From: Pseudodesulfovibrio senegalensis
Lineage (GTDB): Bacteria; Desulfobacterota; Desulfovibrionia; Desulfovibrionales; Desulfovibrionaceae
Assembly: GCF_008830225.1 (NCBI RefSeq)
Contig: NZ_WAIE01000001.1
Span: 620,001-684,000 of the forward strand
Length of the DNA: 64,000 nucleotides
Direction of reading: 5' to 3'
The position numbers and the translations under genes are program-made. The notes below the pieces were generated by a model. It was not told the origin of the DNA. It did not search any database and saw nothing but the letters and a program-made list of their open reading frames with translations. The number at the start of each line of letters is the position of its first letter. Positions within the stretch are counted from its first letter, which is position 1. Of this stretch, positions 37,546 through 46,395 are shown in pieces.

Positions 37546-38352
37546 ATGAATATTTCGAACCTTCTGGTTTTGCAGTTTTCGCCGTACTTTGCCGTGCCGG
37601 TGGCCGCGGTGATTGGTCTTGTGCTGGGCAGTTTCTACAACGTGTGCATCTACCGCTACGTTGCCGAAGTGCCCATGAACAAGCCCCGGCGTTCCTTTTG
37701 CCCGGCCTGCAGCCATACGCTTTCGTGGTTCGAGAACATTCCCCTGATCAGCTACTGGGTGCTCGGCGGCCGCTGCCGCCATTGCGGCGCGCGCATCAGC
37801 CCACGCTATGTGCTGGTGGAGTTCGTTTCCATGGCCTGGGCTGCGGCGCTGGCCTTCAAGATGGGATTGTCCCTGCCGTGGCTGGTGTTCATGGTCTTCG
37901 GCGGTCTGTTCATCGTGGGCAGCTTCATTGATTTCGCCATCTACATTCTGCCGGACCGGGTCACCATCGGCGGCACGGTGCTGGCTCTGGTCATCAAGGG
38001 GCTGTTCGGCTGGGCCGCGCTCAAGACCGCGCTTCTGGGCGCTCTTCTTGGCGGCGGCATATTCTGGTTGTTGCAGCAGGTGTACCGCATCGTGCGCAAG
38101 GAAGAGGGGCTGGGTACCGGCGACGTGAAGCTGTTGTTCTGCATCGGGGCGCTGGTGGGGCCGTTGGGCCTGCCGTTCACCGTGCTCAGCGCGTCCATAA
38201 CCGCCTTGATGGCCAGCATCATATATATGCGCCTGCCCGGTTCACGCGGCATGCGCACCCGCATTCCCTTTGGCCCGTTTCTCTGTCTCGGGGCCATGCT
38301 GCAAATCCTCGTGGGCCGCGAGGTGCTGGCCTGGTACCTGACCTTCTATTAG
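37546..38352 (+). CDS. pilD: prepilin peptidase / leader methylase
   Basis: 268-residue inner-membrane aspartic peptidase that cleaves and N-methylates type IV pilins and type II secretion pseudopilins. The N-terminal cytoplasmic domain has two CxxC pairs (CPAC, CRHC). The two catalytic Asp residues lie in GSFIDFAIYILPDR and GLGTGDVKLLF. Eight hydrophobic segments are visible. No pilin genes are in this window. Confidence 0.93.
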   Translation: MNISNLLVLQFSPYFAVPVAAVIGLVLGSFYNVCIYRYVAEVPMNKPRRSFCPACSHTLSWFENIPLISYWVLGGRCRHCGARISPRYVLVEFVSMAWAAALAFKMGLSLPWLVFMVFGGLFIVGSFIDFAIYILPDRVTIGGTVLALVIKGLFGWAALKTALLGALLGGGIFWLLQQVYRIVRKEEGLGTGDVKLLFCIGALVGPLGLPFTVLSASITALMASIIYMRLPGSRGMRTRIPFGPFLCLGAMLQILVGREVLAWYLTFY

Positions 38353-38669
38353 GCGTGTCGCCATTTGCTTTCCGGCCATGCCCGGCTTGCATGACAACCG
38401 GCTGTTCTTTCGGGCAGAGTGAAGCCTGAAACAGCCGCCCTGCGCCTGTCTGTAATTTTCCCCTTGGTTATGAACACTGTTGCAATCAGTTTGTGGACAG
38501 TGTTCTTTTCTTTTTTATACTACTGATATAATTGTATTTACTGTGTTCATTTCGTGTCGGTTGAGTGTGCGCAAGACCATGTGGCATGAGTACGGCGTCC
38601 ACGAATTGTGGAATCGTGCAACCGGAAAATGAACAGGGATGTGTTCTGCGATGTGGATTCGGGGGAATG
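38353..38669. other. intergenic region after pilD
   Basis: 317 bases between convergent genes. An imperfect stem CGGCTGTT/AACAGCCG lies at about 38399-38437, the terminator below at 38472, and the remainder (38520-38669) shows no gene or clear signal. Confidence 0.4.
38472..38516 (+). terminator. rho-independent terminator after pilD
   Basis: GAACACTGT (38472-38480) pairs with ACAGTGTTC (38497-38505), 16-base loop, followed by TTTTCTTTTTT. Confidence 0.7.
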
Positions 38670-39269
38670 CTAGGGCGCTATCGTGACGTAGTCCACCACC
38701 GAAGTCACGCCCGGCAGGGAGCGGGCCGTGGACAGGGCCAGTTTTTTGACCTGCGGGTCCGGGGTGAGGCCCATGACCAGCGCCGTGGACTGGATCACCC
38801 GTGCGCGGATGGCCGCGTTTTTGAGCGTGGCGGACTGCTGGTAGCGTTTTGCCAGTTCGCGGGTCAGGCTCAGGTCGCGGGCCGGGTCCGAGTGTTCCGA
38901 GGCCGGAAAAAAATGGGTGGTGAGCCGGTCCACGCCCTTGACCGTGCAGGCTATTTCGGTTGCGTGGGCCGCGTTGTCCCTGTCCGTAACCTCGCCCACC
39001 AGATAGACGTGGCGGTCAAACGAATAGGGTTGCAGTTCCGGGTAGCCCTTGATCAGCAGCCGTTCGTCCATCCTGCGTTCCAGAACAGCGTCTTCCCGGT
39101 TCGCCGGGCAGTTGAAGTCGATGCGTTCCTTGGGCAGGTATTTGTCGGCCATGGTGGCCGTGTCGTACCCGGTCATGCCCATGCCCGCCACCTGCACCAC
39201 GGGCGTACCGCAGCCGCCAAGGGCCGACAGGGCAATGAGACACAGGCTGAACAACAGTGAACGGATCAT
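38670..39269 (-). CDS. BON-domain lipoprotein
   Basis: 199 residues with a lipoprotein signal peptide (residues 2-20, lipobox LGGC). Two BON domains follow (about 50-110 and 118-199), each with the beta-alpha-beta pattern and a VYLVGEVTD or VTSVVDYVTI strand. The family includes OsmY and DolP/YraP and acts at membranes in the periplasm. Downstream of the ArnT-like gene by 59 bases and probably in the same unit. Confidence 0.85.
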   Translation of the reverse strand: MIRSLLFSLCLIALSALGGCGTPVVQVAGMGMTGYDTATMADKYLPKERIDFNCPANREDAVLERRMDERLLIKGYPELQPYSFDRHVYLVGEVTDRDNAAHATEIACTVKGVDRLTTHFFPASEHSDPARDLSLTRELAKRYQQSATLKNAAIRARVIQSTALVMGLTPDPQVKKLALSTARSLPGVTSVVDYVTIAP

Positions 39270-39328
39270 ATTTGATGCTTGGTAATTGGTTTGAAAATCA
39301 CATTTTTTAAACCGTGCCGAACTGGCGG

Positions 39329-40981
39329 TCAACTCCCTGATACGCGATTCCTGACCACCAGCATGTAGGTGTCCCCGGAAATGATCTGTTCATGGATGGG
39401 AATCAGGTCCTGGGGCCGGTTTTTCCAGTCGTCCCAATGCCGTTTGCGGATGGCCAGAACCACCTTGTCGGCCTGCGCCATGCGCTGTTCCAGTTCGTCC
39501 ATGTGGTTGGTTTCGAACAGGTTGCGCTCGGCATAGTAGGTGAAGATGCCGGAGTATATCTTGTAGGACATGGGTTCATAGCCCTTGTCCGCGTACTGTT
39601 TGATCAGCAGAGCCTCGGCCTTGGGGCTCATGGCCGGGTCAAGGGACGGAGCCGTGAGCAGGCCCACCGGGTACAGCCAGATGATGACCGCGAGCCCGAG
39701 GCAGAGCAGGTTGGCCGTTGCCGGAGCATTGCGTTGCACAAAGAGCAGTGCCCCGCCGCCGCACAACACGGCCGCGCCCAGCGCCAGCCCGCGCACGGGC
39801 GTTTGCAGGGGCGCGAAATCCGCACCAACGAAGATCCCCGCCCCAAGCATGACAAGGAAGCCTGCAACCATGGTCCAGAAGCGCCGCGCATGGCGGCCAT
39901 CCGTTGTGGTCAGGGCGTGGGCCGAGAGAATGGCCATGGCCGGGAACATGGGCAGGATGTAGATGAGCACCTTGCCGCTCAGGCTGGAAAGCAGCGCGAA
40001 GATGCCCAGAAACATGAGCCATAAAAACGAGTTTCTGCCGTTGCCGCTACTGCGTTCGGCCAATGCCGATGCCCAGAACCCGCCCGAGAACAGTTTTTTC
40101 AGGGGCAGGGCAAGGGGCAGCAGGGTCCATGGCAGCCATGCCAGGGGCAGGGCGATGAAATAGTATTGCAGAGGTTCGCGGTGGTGGAAGGTGTGGGTGG
40201 CCCGCTGCACCACGTGCTTGCCGATGACCGTGTCGATCAGGAACGACGGTCCCTGCGCGATCATGACCCCGGCGATCCACAGGGCCAGCATCGCGACCAT
40301 GACCAGCAGCCCCTTGAGCATGGGGCGCGAGAAGAATTCGCGTATTCTGCCGCGCCACAGCAGCCAGAGCAGCACGGTCAGCAGTGGGAACAGGAAGCCG
40401 AGCGGCCCCTTGATCAGCGTTGCCAGCCCGCCCAGCGCAAACCCGGCAATGGGCCAGCGGCCCTGCGTTTCACCGGCAAAGGCCCGGAAAAAACATGCGT
40501 GGGCCGCCGTGATGCAGGCGCCGAAGAGCAGGTCCATGCGCGAATAATGGAACAGCGCGGCCAGAAAGAGCGTGGAAAGCAGGATGGCCGTGGACGCCAG
40601 CGCGGTTTTGCGATCAAACCCGAGGGCGCGCGCCAGCCAGTGGGCCGCAAACAGGAACAGCAGTCCGGACAGGGCCGCGCCGATGAAGAATACCGTGGGC
40701 ATGTCCGCAGGGGTGAGTTTGTCGATGAGCCACAAAAACCAGAAATACACGGGCGGTTTGTCCGGGTAGGGCATGCCGTTGAGCGAGAGCACCATCCAGT
40801 CGCCGTGCTGCACGAGATTCTGGTAGGCGTTGCCGTAGCGTACCTCGTCCGAGAACCACAGAGCACGGTTGTTCAGTGTGAACCACGTCTGCGCGATCAC
40901 GGCAACGGTCATGAACAGCCATGGATGCCGTTCGCAGAAATTCCATATGGAGTCGGTAATTCGTGCGGCCATGTGAGGCAT
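39329..40981 (-). CDS. ArnT/PMT-type glycosyltransferase (GT83/GT39)
   Basis: 550-residue polytopic membrane protein that transfers sugar from a polyprenyl phosphate donor. The first loop carries the catalytic Asp-Glu in WFSDEVRYGNAY and the second the family motif DKPPVYFWFLW; about eleven hydrophobic segments follow and a soluble C-terminal domain. The ATG at 40981 starts one base after the PAP2 stop and has AAGGATT upstream. Lipid A or glycan decoration is inferred from family; the sugar is not known. Confidence 0.88.
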   Translation of the reverse strand: MPHMAARITDSIWNFCERHPWLFMTVAVIAQTWFTLNNRALWFSDEVRYGNAYQNLVQHGDWMVLSLNGMPYPDKPPVYFWFLWLIDKLTPADMPTVFFIGAALSGLLFLFAAHWLARALGFDRKTALASTAILLSTLFLAALFHYSRMDLLFGACITAAHACFFRAFAGETQGRWPIAGFALGGLATLIKGPLGFLFPLLTVLLWLLWRGRIREFFSRPMLKGLLVMVAMLALWIAGVMIAQGPSFLIDTVIGKHVVQRATHTFHHREPLQYYFIALPLAWLPWTLLPLALPLKKLFSGGFWASALAERSSGNGRNSFLWLMFLGIFALLSSLSGKVLIYILPMFPAMAILSAHALTTTDGRHARRFWTMVAGFLVMLGAGIFVGADFAPLQTPVRGLALGAAVLCGGGALLFVQRNAPATANLLCLGLAVIIWLYPVGLLTAPSLDPAMSPKAEALLIKQYADKGYEPMSYKIYSGIFTYYAERNLFETNHMDELEQRMAQADKVVLAIRKRHWDDWKNRPQDLIPIHEQIISGDTYMLVVRNRVSGS

Positions 40982-40982
40982 T

Positions 40983-41591
40983 TCAATCCTTGGGTGCAAA
41001 GGTGTTGATGGCGAACCCGGTCACCGAGCCGAGCAGCCAGCCGAAGAATACGTCTGTGGGGTGGTGCCAGCCGAGATAGATGCGCGAAAAGCCCACCAGC
41101 CCGATGACCATCCCAATGCCCAGCGACAGCAGCGAGCGCCGGTTGCGCAGGGCAAACGGCAGGGCCGCGCCCGTTATCTCCGTGGTGTGGCCCGAAGGCA
41201 GCGAGTGCATGGAGCCGCTGGAGGCAAACGGTTGGAACAGCGTCTCTCCGCCGGGGCGGGGGCGGCCTATGGTGAATTTGAGAAAGCGAACGGCAACCAG
41301 CGCGATGAGCAGCTGGGCGACGATGTATACGCCCACGAACCGGGCCAGCTTGCGGTCTTTGGTGCGCCACGCGCGGAACAGCAGGAACAGGTATACTGCG
41401 TAAAAGACCGCGTTGCCCCAGTCCGTGATGATTTGGAACAGACCGGTCAGACTCGGATGATGGGGCCTGAGTTGGGCAAAGTGCTCGGCAACGGCTTTTT
41501 CGTGGGGGAACCAGATCGCCAGAACGCCCAGTGTCGCCAGCAGGGGCAGGGAGGCCAACAGCCAGTCTATGGTGGTGCGGGAAAATCGCAT
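40983..41591 (-). CDS. PAP2-family phosphatase
   Basis: 202 residues, five to six helices. All three phosphatase motifs are intact: KFTIGRPRP, PSGHTTE and SRIYLGWHHPTDV. Members dephosphorylate lipid phosphates such as undecaprenyl pyrophosphate or phosphatidic acid. Coupled to the glycosyltransferase that uses a polyprenyl-phosphate sugar, so recycling or remodelling of the carrier lipid or lipid A phosphate is plausible. The start is uncertain: ATG 41591 or TTG 41615, neither with a good ribosome site. Confidence 0.88.
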   Translation of the reverse strand: MRFSRTTIDWLLASLPLLATLGVLAIWFPHEKAVAEHFAQLRPHHPSLTGLFQIITDWGNAVFYAVYLFLLFRAWRTKDRKLARFVGVYIVAQLLIALVAVRFLKFTIGRPRPGGETLFQPFASSGSMHSLPSGHTTEITGAALPFALRNRRSLLSLGIGMVIGLVGFSRIYLGWHHPTDVFFGWLLGSVTGFAINTFAPKD

Positions 41592-41627
41592 GGAGGTTTT
41601 GTAGGCAGAAACCAAAGTTTGGGCAAG

Positions 41628-41825
41628 CTAGTCCTGTTTGGCTTCGTCCTTTTTGCGCGGCTCGAATGTATAGCGTTTCCAGACGTCTTCGGGCGCGTCC
41701 AGTTCGCGGAGGATGTCCGCAAGGCTGTGGCCTTCCTTTTTCCAGTATTTGTATTCGTGCTCGGAACAGGCAAAGGGGATGATCAGATCGCCCTGCTCGT
41801 TGAGGTAGGGTTTGTTGTCGCTCAT
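41628..41825 (-). CDS. small conserved-looking acidic protein, 65 residues
   Basis: Not recognised. Compact soluble protein rich in charged and aromatic residues (EHEYKYWKKEGHSLADILRELDAPEDVWKRY). It lacks cysteine pairs and helix-turn-helix. It lies 36 bases upstream of the PAP2 gene on the same strand, so it may be the first gene of the PAP2-ArnT unit. Confidence 0.6.
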   Translation of the reverse strand: MSDNKPYLNEQGDLIIPFACSEHEYKYWKKEGHSLADILRELDAPEDVWKRYTFEPRKKDEAKQD

Positions 41826-41897
41826 GAGCGGAAGTTATTTCAGGAAACGCTCCGTTGTTCAAGTGTGTTGTTCATGCCTGTGCGCAAGGGGGGGCAC

Positions 41898-41928
41898 AAA
41901 AAAGCCCTGCCGGACAATCCGGCAGGGC
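41898..41928 (-). terminator. rho-independent terminator of the DUF115 gene
   Basis: An exact 11-bp stem GCCCTGCCGGA/TCCGGCAGGGC (41904-41914 and 41918-41928) with loop CAA; the A run at 41898-41903 gives a U tract on the minus strand. Confidence 0.85.
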
Positions 41929-41964
41929 CGCGCAACACAGGGACCATGATTCGGCCTCTGAAAA

Positions 41965-43737
41965 TCAGGCTGCCTGTTCCTTGTTCTCGCCGCATACGCA
42001 GCGGTCCACCTCGCGCACCTTCTTGAGCACCTTTTTGATGATGCGCTTGTATTCGCCGAGGTCCTGCGGTTCATAGCGCTGTTTGGCGCGGGTCAGTCCG
42101 GCCATGTCCAGCGTTTCGTTGAACAGGTAGGGTATGTACAGGGGGTCCTGTTTGATGAATTTTTCCACTTCACCCATGGTCTTGTGGATTTCCTCCTGAT
42201 TCTTGCCCACCTTGCGGAACAGACGCGAAAGGCGTTTTTCCACGTTGCGGAACGATACGCTCCACTTGTGGCTGCGGGGGACGAGATTCAGGCGTTGGCG
42301 CGGATGACAGCAGCTGTTCAATTCCTGCATGAAGCTTTCCACGCTGCCCGGAACCGAAGCGAGCAGCCCCTTGGTGACGCATTGTTTCATGTCCACCATG
42401 TGGGTTCCCTCGATGATGGCGCCGCCGCCATAGAGGTTGAATACCGGCAGTTCGGCTTTTTTGATGTCGGCCTCCATTTCGCGTTTGGAGGTCAGGTACT
42501 GCACCGTGGAAATGATCTCCTCGCCGTGGGCGTTCTTGATTTTCTGATGGCGCTTGGGGTCGAATTTGATTTTCCGTTCGCCCGCGTGGTGTCCCTTGGC
42601 GTGGGAACGGTCCTTGGGCCATGCAAAGTCCTGTCCGGCCAAGACGATGTGGCTCACGCCCATCCAGCGCAGCAGACGCGAGAGCGAAAGGCTCACGTTG
42701 CCGCCCGCGTCCAGCACCAGTTCGTGTTTTTGCATCACGAAGGTTCCCATGCCGCCCATGGTCCACAGGGGCAGGGTCGGTCCGGGGTAGCGTTTGACCA
42801 GGTCCGGGTTGCATTTGGTGGAATAGATCAGCGGCACATCGTGCGCGAATTCCGGATCCAGTCGGTCATATGTCCGGAGCATGCTGGAGTCGTAGTCGAT
42901 GGACAGGCAGAAGTGCGGCTTGATGCCGAGGTTTTGCAGGACCGGCATGGTCTGCAACGCCGTGGTGTACAGGGCGTGGCCCGGGGTCTTGCGCAACGCT
43001 TCGGCGTGGTCGGAAAGAGAAGGCCCGGCCCCGAGGATCACTGCGGCGACGCCTGTGCCGCGTTCCTTCATGGGCATCAGGCTGCCGTTGTCCATGGCCT
43101 GTTGGAAGTTCTGGAGTTCGTTGCCCACCATGATGTCCTGGCGCAGGCGCAGGGTGGCCAGTTCCACGGAAAAGTTTTCCAGCAGATGCTTGGTCTTGCG
43201 TGCCCAGACTGCGTATTCCGGGCCGAGCTGCTGGCTGGGGATGTCCAGACGCATGTGGATGCGGCCATAGATGTATTGCAGGTCCAGATTCTTGATGACC
43301 TGATACAGGTAGTCCTCGTTGGGCGGGCAGAAATGCAGTTTCTTGTTTTCGATGAACGCCTTGTAGTCGGACTGGCCGAGGCAGGCCATGAGCATTTCCG
43401 GGCGCGGCTCGACCACGATGATTTTGTGGGAGTCCGGAGTGTTCATGAGCAGGTGGTTGAGGCCATAGCCCACATTGCAGCCGATGATGACGGAAGCGCT
43501 GGTCCGGGCCTTTTCCGGCTCGGGCTTCCACTGCTCGTAAAAACTGAAGGGCGGCATGGCTTCGAACATGCCGTTTCCGTTGTCCATTTTCCAATCAACA
43601 AGCCCGAACTTGTTGTCGAAGATGCGTTCCTCGAGCCGGGATTGGTCGAATTGCTGCGTTGAGAGCCACTGATGGATGGGGTGGCCGATCTGTTTCAGGA
43701 CGTCGATGTTGGGTTCAAGAAACGGGTATCCTGCCAT
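41965..43737 (-). CDS. DUF115 / motility-accessory-factor-like protein
   Basis: 590 residues, soluble. The central region (about 220-400) carries the DUF115 core: AAVILGAGPSLSDHAEALRK, ALQTMPVLQNLGIKPHFCLSID and a glycine-aspartate-rich segment. DUF115 proteins of this size are often flagellin or surface glycosylation factors (Maf) in motile bacteria; a pterin pyrophosphokinase fold is known for smaller relatives. Substrate and partner are unproven; no flagellin gene is nearby. ATG 43737 has AGGAAGG; nine residues longer is possible. Confidence 0.8.
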   Translation of the reverse strand: MAGYPFLEPNIDVLKQIGHPIHQWLSTQQFDQSRLEERIFDNKFGLVDWKMDNGNGMFEAMPPFSFYEQWKPEPEKARTSASVIIGCNVGYGLNHLLMNTPDSHKIIVVEPRPEMLMACLGQSDYKAFIENKKLHFCPPNEDYLYQVIKNLDLQYIYGRIHMRLDIPSQQLGPEYAVWARKTKHLLENFSVELATLRLRQDIMVGNELQNFQQAMDNGSLMPMKERGTGVAAVILGAGPSLSDHAEALRKTPGHALYTTALQTMPVLQNLGIKPHFCLSIDYDSSMLRTYDRLDPEFAHDVPLIYSTKCNPDLVKRYPGPTLPLWTMGGMGTFVMQKHELVLDAGGNVSLSLSRLLRWMGVSHIVLAGQDFAWPKDRSHAKGHHAGERKIKFDPKRHQKIKNAHGEEIISTVQYLTSKREMEADIKKAELPVFNLYGGGAIIEGTHMVDMKQCVTKGLLASVPGSVESFMQELNSCCHPRQRLNLVPRSHKWSVSFRNVEKRLSRLFRKVGKNQEEIHKTMGEVEKFIKQDPLYIPYLFNETLDMAGLTRAKQRYEPQDLGEYKRIIKKVLKKVREVDRCVCGENKEQAA

Positions 43738-43887
43738 GGCATGGTCCTTCCTGTTTTGGTTCATGTTGCGCTTGCAGTTATGCTTCTGACAAAATGCATG
43801 GAGCGTGCCAGTTGCGCAGAAACCTGTTTTGCTCTAGTCTGCAGAACGAGCTAGAAATAAAATGTTCCATGATTTCAAGGAAATGCC
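43738..43887. promoter_or_regulatory. divergent promoter region of the DUF115 gene and the cysK fusion
   Basis: 150 bases; rightward boxes TTGCGC (43812-43817) and TAGTCT (43835-43840), 17 apart, form a weak promoter candidate for the cysK fusion. No riboswitch is visible. Confidence 0.3.
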
Positions 43888-46164
43888 ATGAGTTCTCATG
43901 TTCTTGACCACATTGGCGGCACACCGCTGGTGCAAATACGGCGTCTCAATTCCAATCCGAATGTCAAGATTTTGGCCAAGCTGGAATCCTGCAATCCGGG
44001 CGGTTCCATCAAGGACCGCGTGGCATTGGCCATGGTGCGCGCTGCCGAGGAGTCGGGCGAGCTGGTTCCCGGCAAGACGGTCATTGAACCCACCAGCGGC
44101 AATACGGGCATCGGCCTGGCCATGGTCTGCGCGGTGCGCGGCTACCGCGTCAAGCTGCTCATGAGCGAAAACGCCAGCGAGGAACGGCGTATGATCCTGC
44201 GTGCCTATGGCGCGGAAATCGAGCTTACGCCCGGGCATATGGGCACGGACGGGGCCATTGAACTGGCCTATCGCATGGCGCGGGAAGAGCCGGAAAAATA
44301 TGTGCTCATGGACCAATACAACAATCCGGCCTGCATCGATGCCCATTATAACGGGACAGGCATGGAAATATGGGAACAGACCAACGGTGCGGTGACCCAC
44401 GCCGTGTGCACGCTGGGCACCTCGGGCACGGCCATGGGGTGTGCCAAACGGCTGCACGAAATGGGTGACGTGTTCGTGGCCGCCGTGGAACCCTATGCGG
44501 GGCATCGCATTCAGGGTCTCAAGAATATGCACGAATCCTATCCGCCGGGCATTTACGACAAGACCGCGCTGGACGAGGTTTTGCGCGTGGAGGACGAGGA
44601 GGCCTTTGACCTCTGCCGCAGGCTGGCGCGTGAGGAAGGCCTGTTCGTGGGCATGAGCTCGGGCGCGGCCATGGGCGGGGCCCTCAAGTTGGCCGAGACC
44701 ATGGACAGCGGCGTGATCGTGGTGATTTTTCCGGACGGGGGCGAGCGGTATCTCAGCACTCCGCTGTTTGCCGTGGACGAGGCGCAGGGCATGTGCCTGA
44801 CCACGGTGACCGGTGACACGGTCTGCCTTGATTGTGCGGACGGTGCGGGCCTGTATTCCATGGGGCCGAGCCTCGACAATCCTGCCGCACTGGACGCATG
44901 GCGGCGGGTGGTTCTGCTGGACGTGATGCTGCGGGATCTGCGGGCGCGCGGAGCGGACGTACGGGCTGCCTGCGGCCTTTCGGACATGGATGACCGCACC
45001 CTGGCTGCTGCGCGCGAGGCGGGGATGGATAGGAGCGCGTTCGTGAAACAGGCCCGTGGGCACATCATGGAGCGGGCCGCGCTTTTGGGCGTGGACGATG
45101 GCATGGTCTGGCCGCTGGCCGAACAGGGACAGCAGAAGGCGCTTGATGTCTGCCGCTCGTTGCTGGGGCATGGCCTTGCCTACGAAAAGCTGCGCAGCGT
45201 GTATTTCGACGTTTTTCGCGATGCCCGGTACGGGGAACTGGGAACGCAGGACATGACCAAGGTTTCCGCCGGGCGCACCGTGGACCTTGACGCCTACGTC
45301 AAGGACAACCCCCTGGATTTCACCTTGCTCAAGAGGGCCACGCTCATGGACCTCAAGCGGGGCGACATTCTGGAAACCGAGTGGGGCAATGTGCGGCCCA
45401 CGTGGTTTTTGCAGCATGCGGCTGCGGCTTTGGCCGGTTTGGACCGCATCGACGTTTTTCTGGGCAGCGAGTCGCATCGCTTCCCGCATCTGGAAAACCT
45501 GCGCGCCATCTGGAGCGCGGCCGGTCGGGAATTGCAGGCATGGCTCGTGGGACCACAGGTGGCGGCTGAGTCCGGACAGAATCTTGATACTGTGTTTTCG
45601 CAGACGGGCAATGCCCGGGCTGCGCGATTCTGGTTGCTTTCGGCCTCGCATCGCAAGGCCCTGTGCGCCGGGGAGGAGAGCGTTGCCATGTGGGCGCGCA
45701 ACTGGCGGCGCGTGCAGGACGGTGCGGCCGTATTGAGCCTTGCCGTGGACAACCGGGGCGACGACATCCCCGACGAGGTGCGTCAGGCTGTTTTTGATCT
45801 CAAGGCAGGCTTTTCCGAGGCCATGGATGCGGATATCTCATTGCATCGTTTCTGGCCCGTGTTGTTCCGGTTCATCAAGCTTGTCAACGGCTGGTGCACG
45901 GCAAATGGCATGAGCGGCGAGGCTGCCCGCCATTGTCTGGAACAGCTGTTGTCGGTGGACGATGTTTTGGGCATCGTGGATCGTGACAGCTTGCCTGTGG
46001 CGCTCTCGCTGCTGCCCGAAGATGTGCAGCAGATGGTGGCTGATCGTCAGAAGGCGCGGGCGGCCAGGGATTTTGAGGCGTCCGACCATTTGCGTGATCA
46101 GCTGGCCTCGGCCGGATATCAGGTCAAGGACAGTGCGTCCGGTCCGCAGGTGTATCGGGTGTAG
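43888..46164 (+). CDS. cysK: cysteine synthase fused to a cysteinyl-tRNA-synthetase-like domain
   Basis: 758 residues. Residues 1-305 are a complete O-acetylserine sulfhydrylase: PLP Lys42 in GGSIKDR, TSGNTG, the phosphate loop GTSGTAMG and GMSSGAA. Residues about 325-758 follow the order of cysteinyl-tRNA synthetase: LYSMGPSLDN, LSDMDDRT, AYEKLRSVYFDVF, KDNPLDFTLLKR, WGNVRPTWF, RFPHLENL and a C-terminal DARR-like helix KARAARDFEASDHLRDQLA. The class I motifs are lost: the HIGH site reads NPAALDAW, KMSKS reads AAESGQ, and the WHIEC zinc ligand reads WFLQH. Aminoacylation is not expected. Normal CysK is about 310 residues. The C-terminal half may bind tRNA or regulate cysteine supply; this is inference. 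Confidence 0.9.
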   Translation: MSSHVLDHIGGTPLVQIRRLNSNPNVKILAKLESCNPGGSIKDRVALAMVRAAEESGELVPGKTVIEPTSGNTGIGLAMVCAVRGYRVKLLMSENASEERRMILRAYGAEIELTPGHMGTDGAIELAYRMAREEPEKYVLMDQYNNPACIDAHYNGTGMEIWEQTNGAVTHAVCTLGTSGTAMGCAKRLHEMGDVFVAAVEPYAGHRIQGLKNMHESYPPGIYDKTALDEVLRVEDEEAFDLCRRLAREEGLFVGMSSGAAMGGALKLAETMDSGVIVVIFPDGGERYLSTPLFAVDEAQGMCLTTVTGDTVCLDCADGAGLYSMGPSLDNPAALDAWRRVVLLDVMLRDLRARGADVRAACGLSDMDDRTLAAAREAGMDRSAFVKQARGHIMERAALLGVDDGMVWPLAEQGQQKALDVCRSLLGHGLAYEKLRSVYFDVFRDARYGELGTQDMTKVSAGRTVDLDAYVKDNPLDFTLLKRATLMDLKRGDILETEWGNVRPTWFLQHAAAALAGLDRIDVFLGSESHRFPHLENLRAIWSAAGRELQAWLVGPQVAAESGQNLDTVFSQTGNARAARFWLLSASHRKALCAGEESVAMWARNWRRVQDGAAVLSLAVDNRGDDIPDEVRQAVFDLKAGFSEAMDADISLHRFWPVLFRFIKLVNGWCTANGMSGEAARHCLEQLLSVDDVLGIVDRDSLPVALSLLPEDVQQMVADRQKARAARDFEASDHLRDQLASAGYQVKDSASGPQVYRV

Positions 46165-46193
46165 TGCCTTTGGCGGCAAGGAATTTTTTGACG

Positions 46194-46235
46194 CTGCGTC
46201 CCGCCCTGTTTTCACGGGACGGGACGCAGTTTTTT
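46194..46235 (+). terminator. rho-independent terminator of the cysK fusion
   Basis: CTGCGTCCCG (46194-46203) pairs with CGGGACGCAG (46220-46229), loop of 16 with its own small pairing, then TTTTTT. Confidence 0.85.
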
Positions 46236-46269
46236 GCCAACCAGCACAGGAGGCTGCCTTTGCGTACCC

Positions 46270-46348
46270 GTTTTGCATTCGAAGAATGCAAAACAGAATA
46301 GGGTCAAGGAACACGTCCCTTGCGGGCGCAGGGCAGCGCCCTGCCCGC
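46270..46348. repeat. two adjacent palindromic units (REP-like)
   Basis: GTTTTGCATTC-GAA-GAATGCAAAAC (46270-46294) is an exact 11-bp hairpin. About 30 bases on, a GC-rich palindrome centred on GCAGGGCAGCGCCCTGC (46322-46348) follows, then GCCGGAGGCGAAG. It resembles dispersed extragenic palindromes seen in Desulfovibrio genomes; only one copy occurs in this window. Confidence 0.45.
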
Positions 46349-46395
46349 CGGAGGCGAAGTCTTTTGTCTTCCTCTGTGCCCCCAGGCTTTCAAAT

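Noticed and set aside
43834-45651. 605-codon open frame antisense to the cysK fusion
   Set aside because: Shadow frame of a gene with strong family motifs; no start signal or domain.
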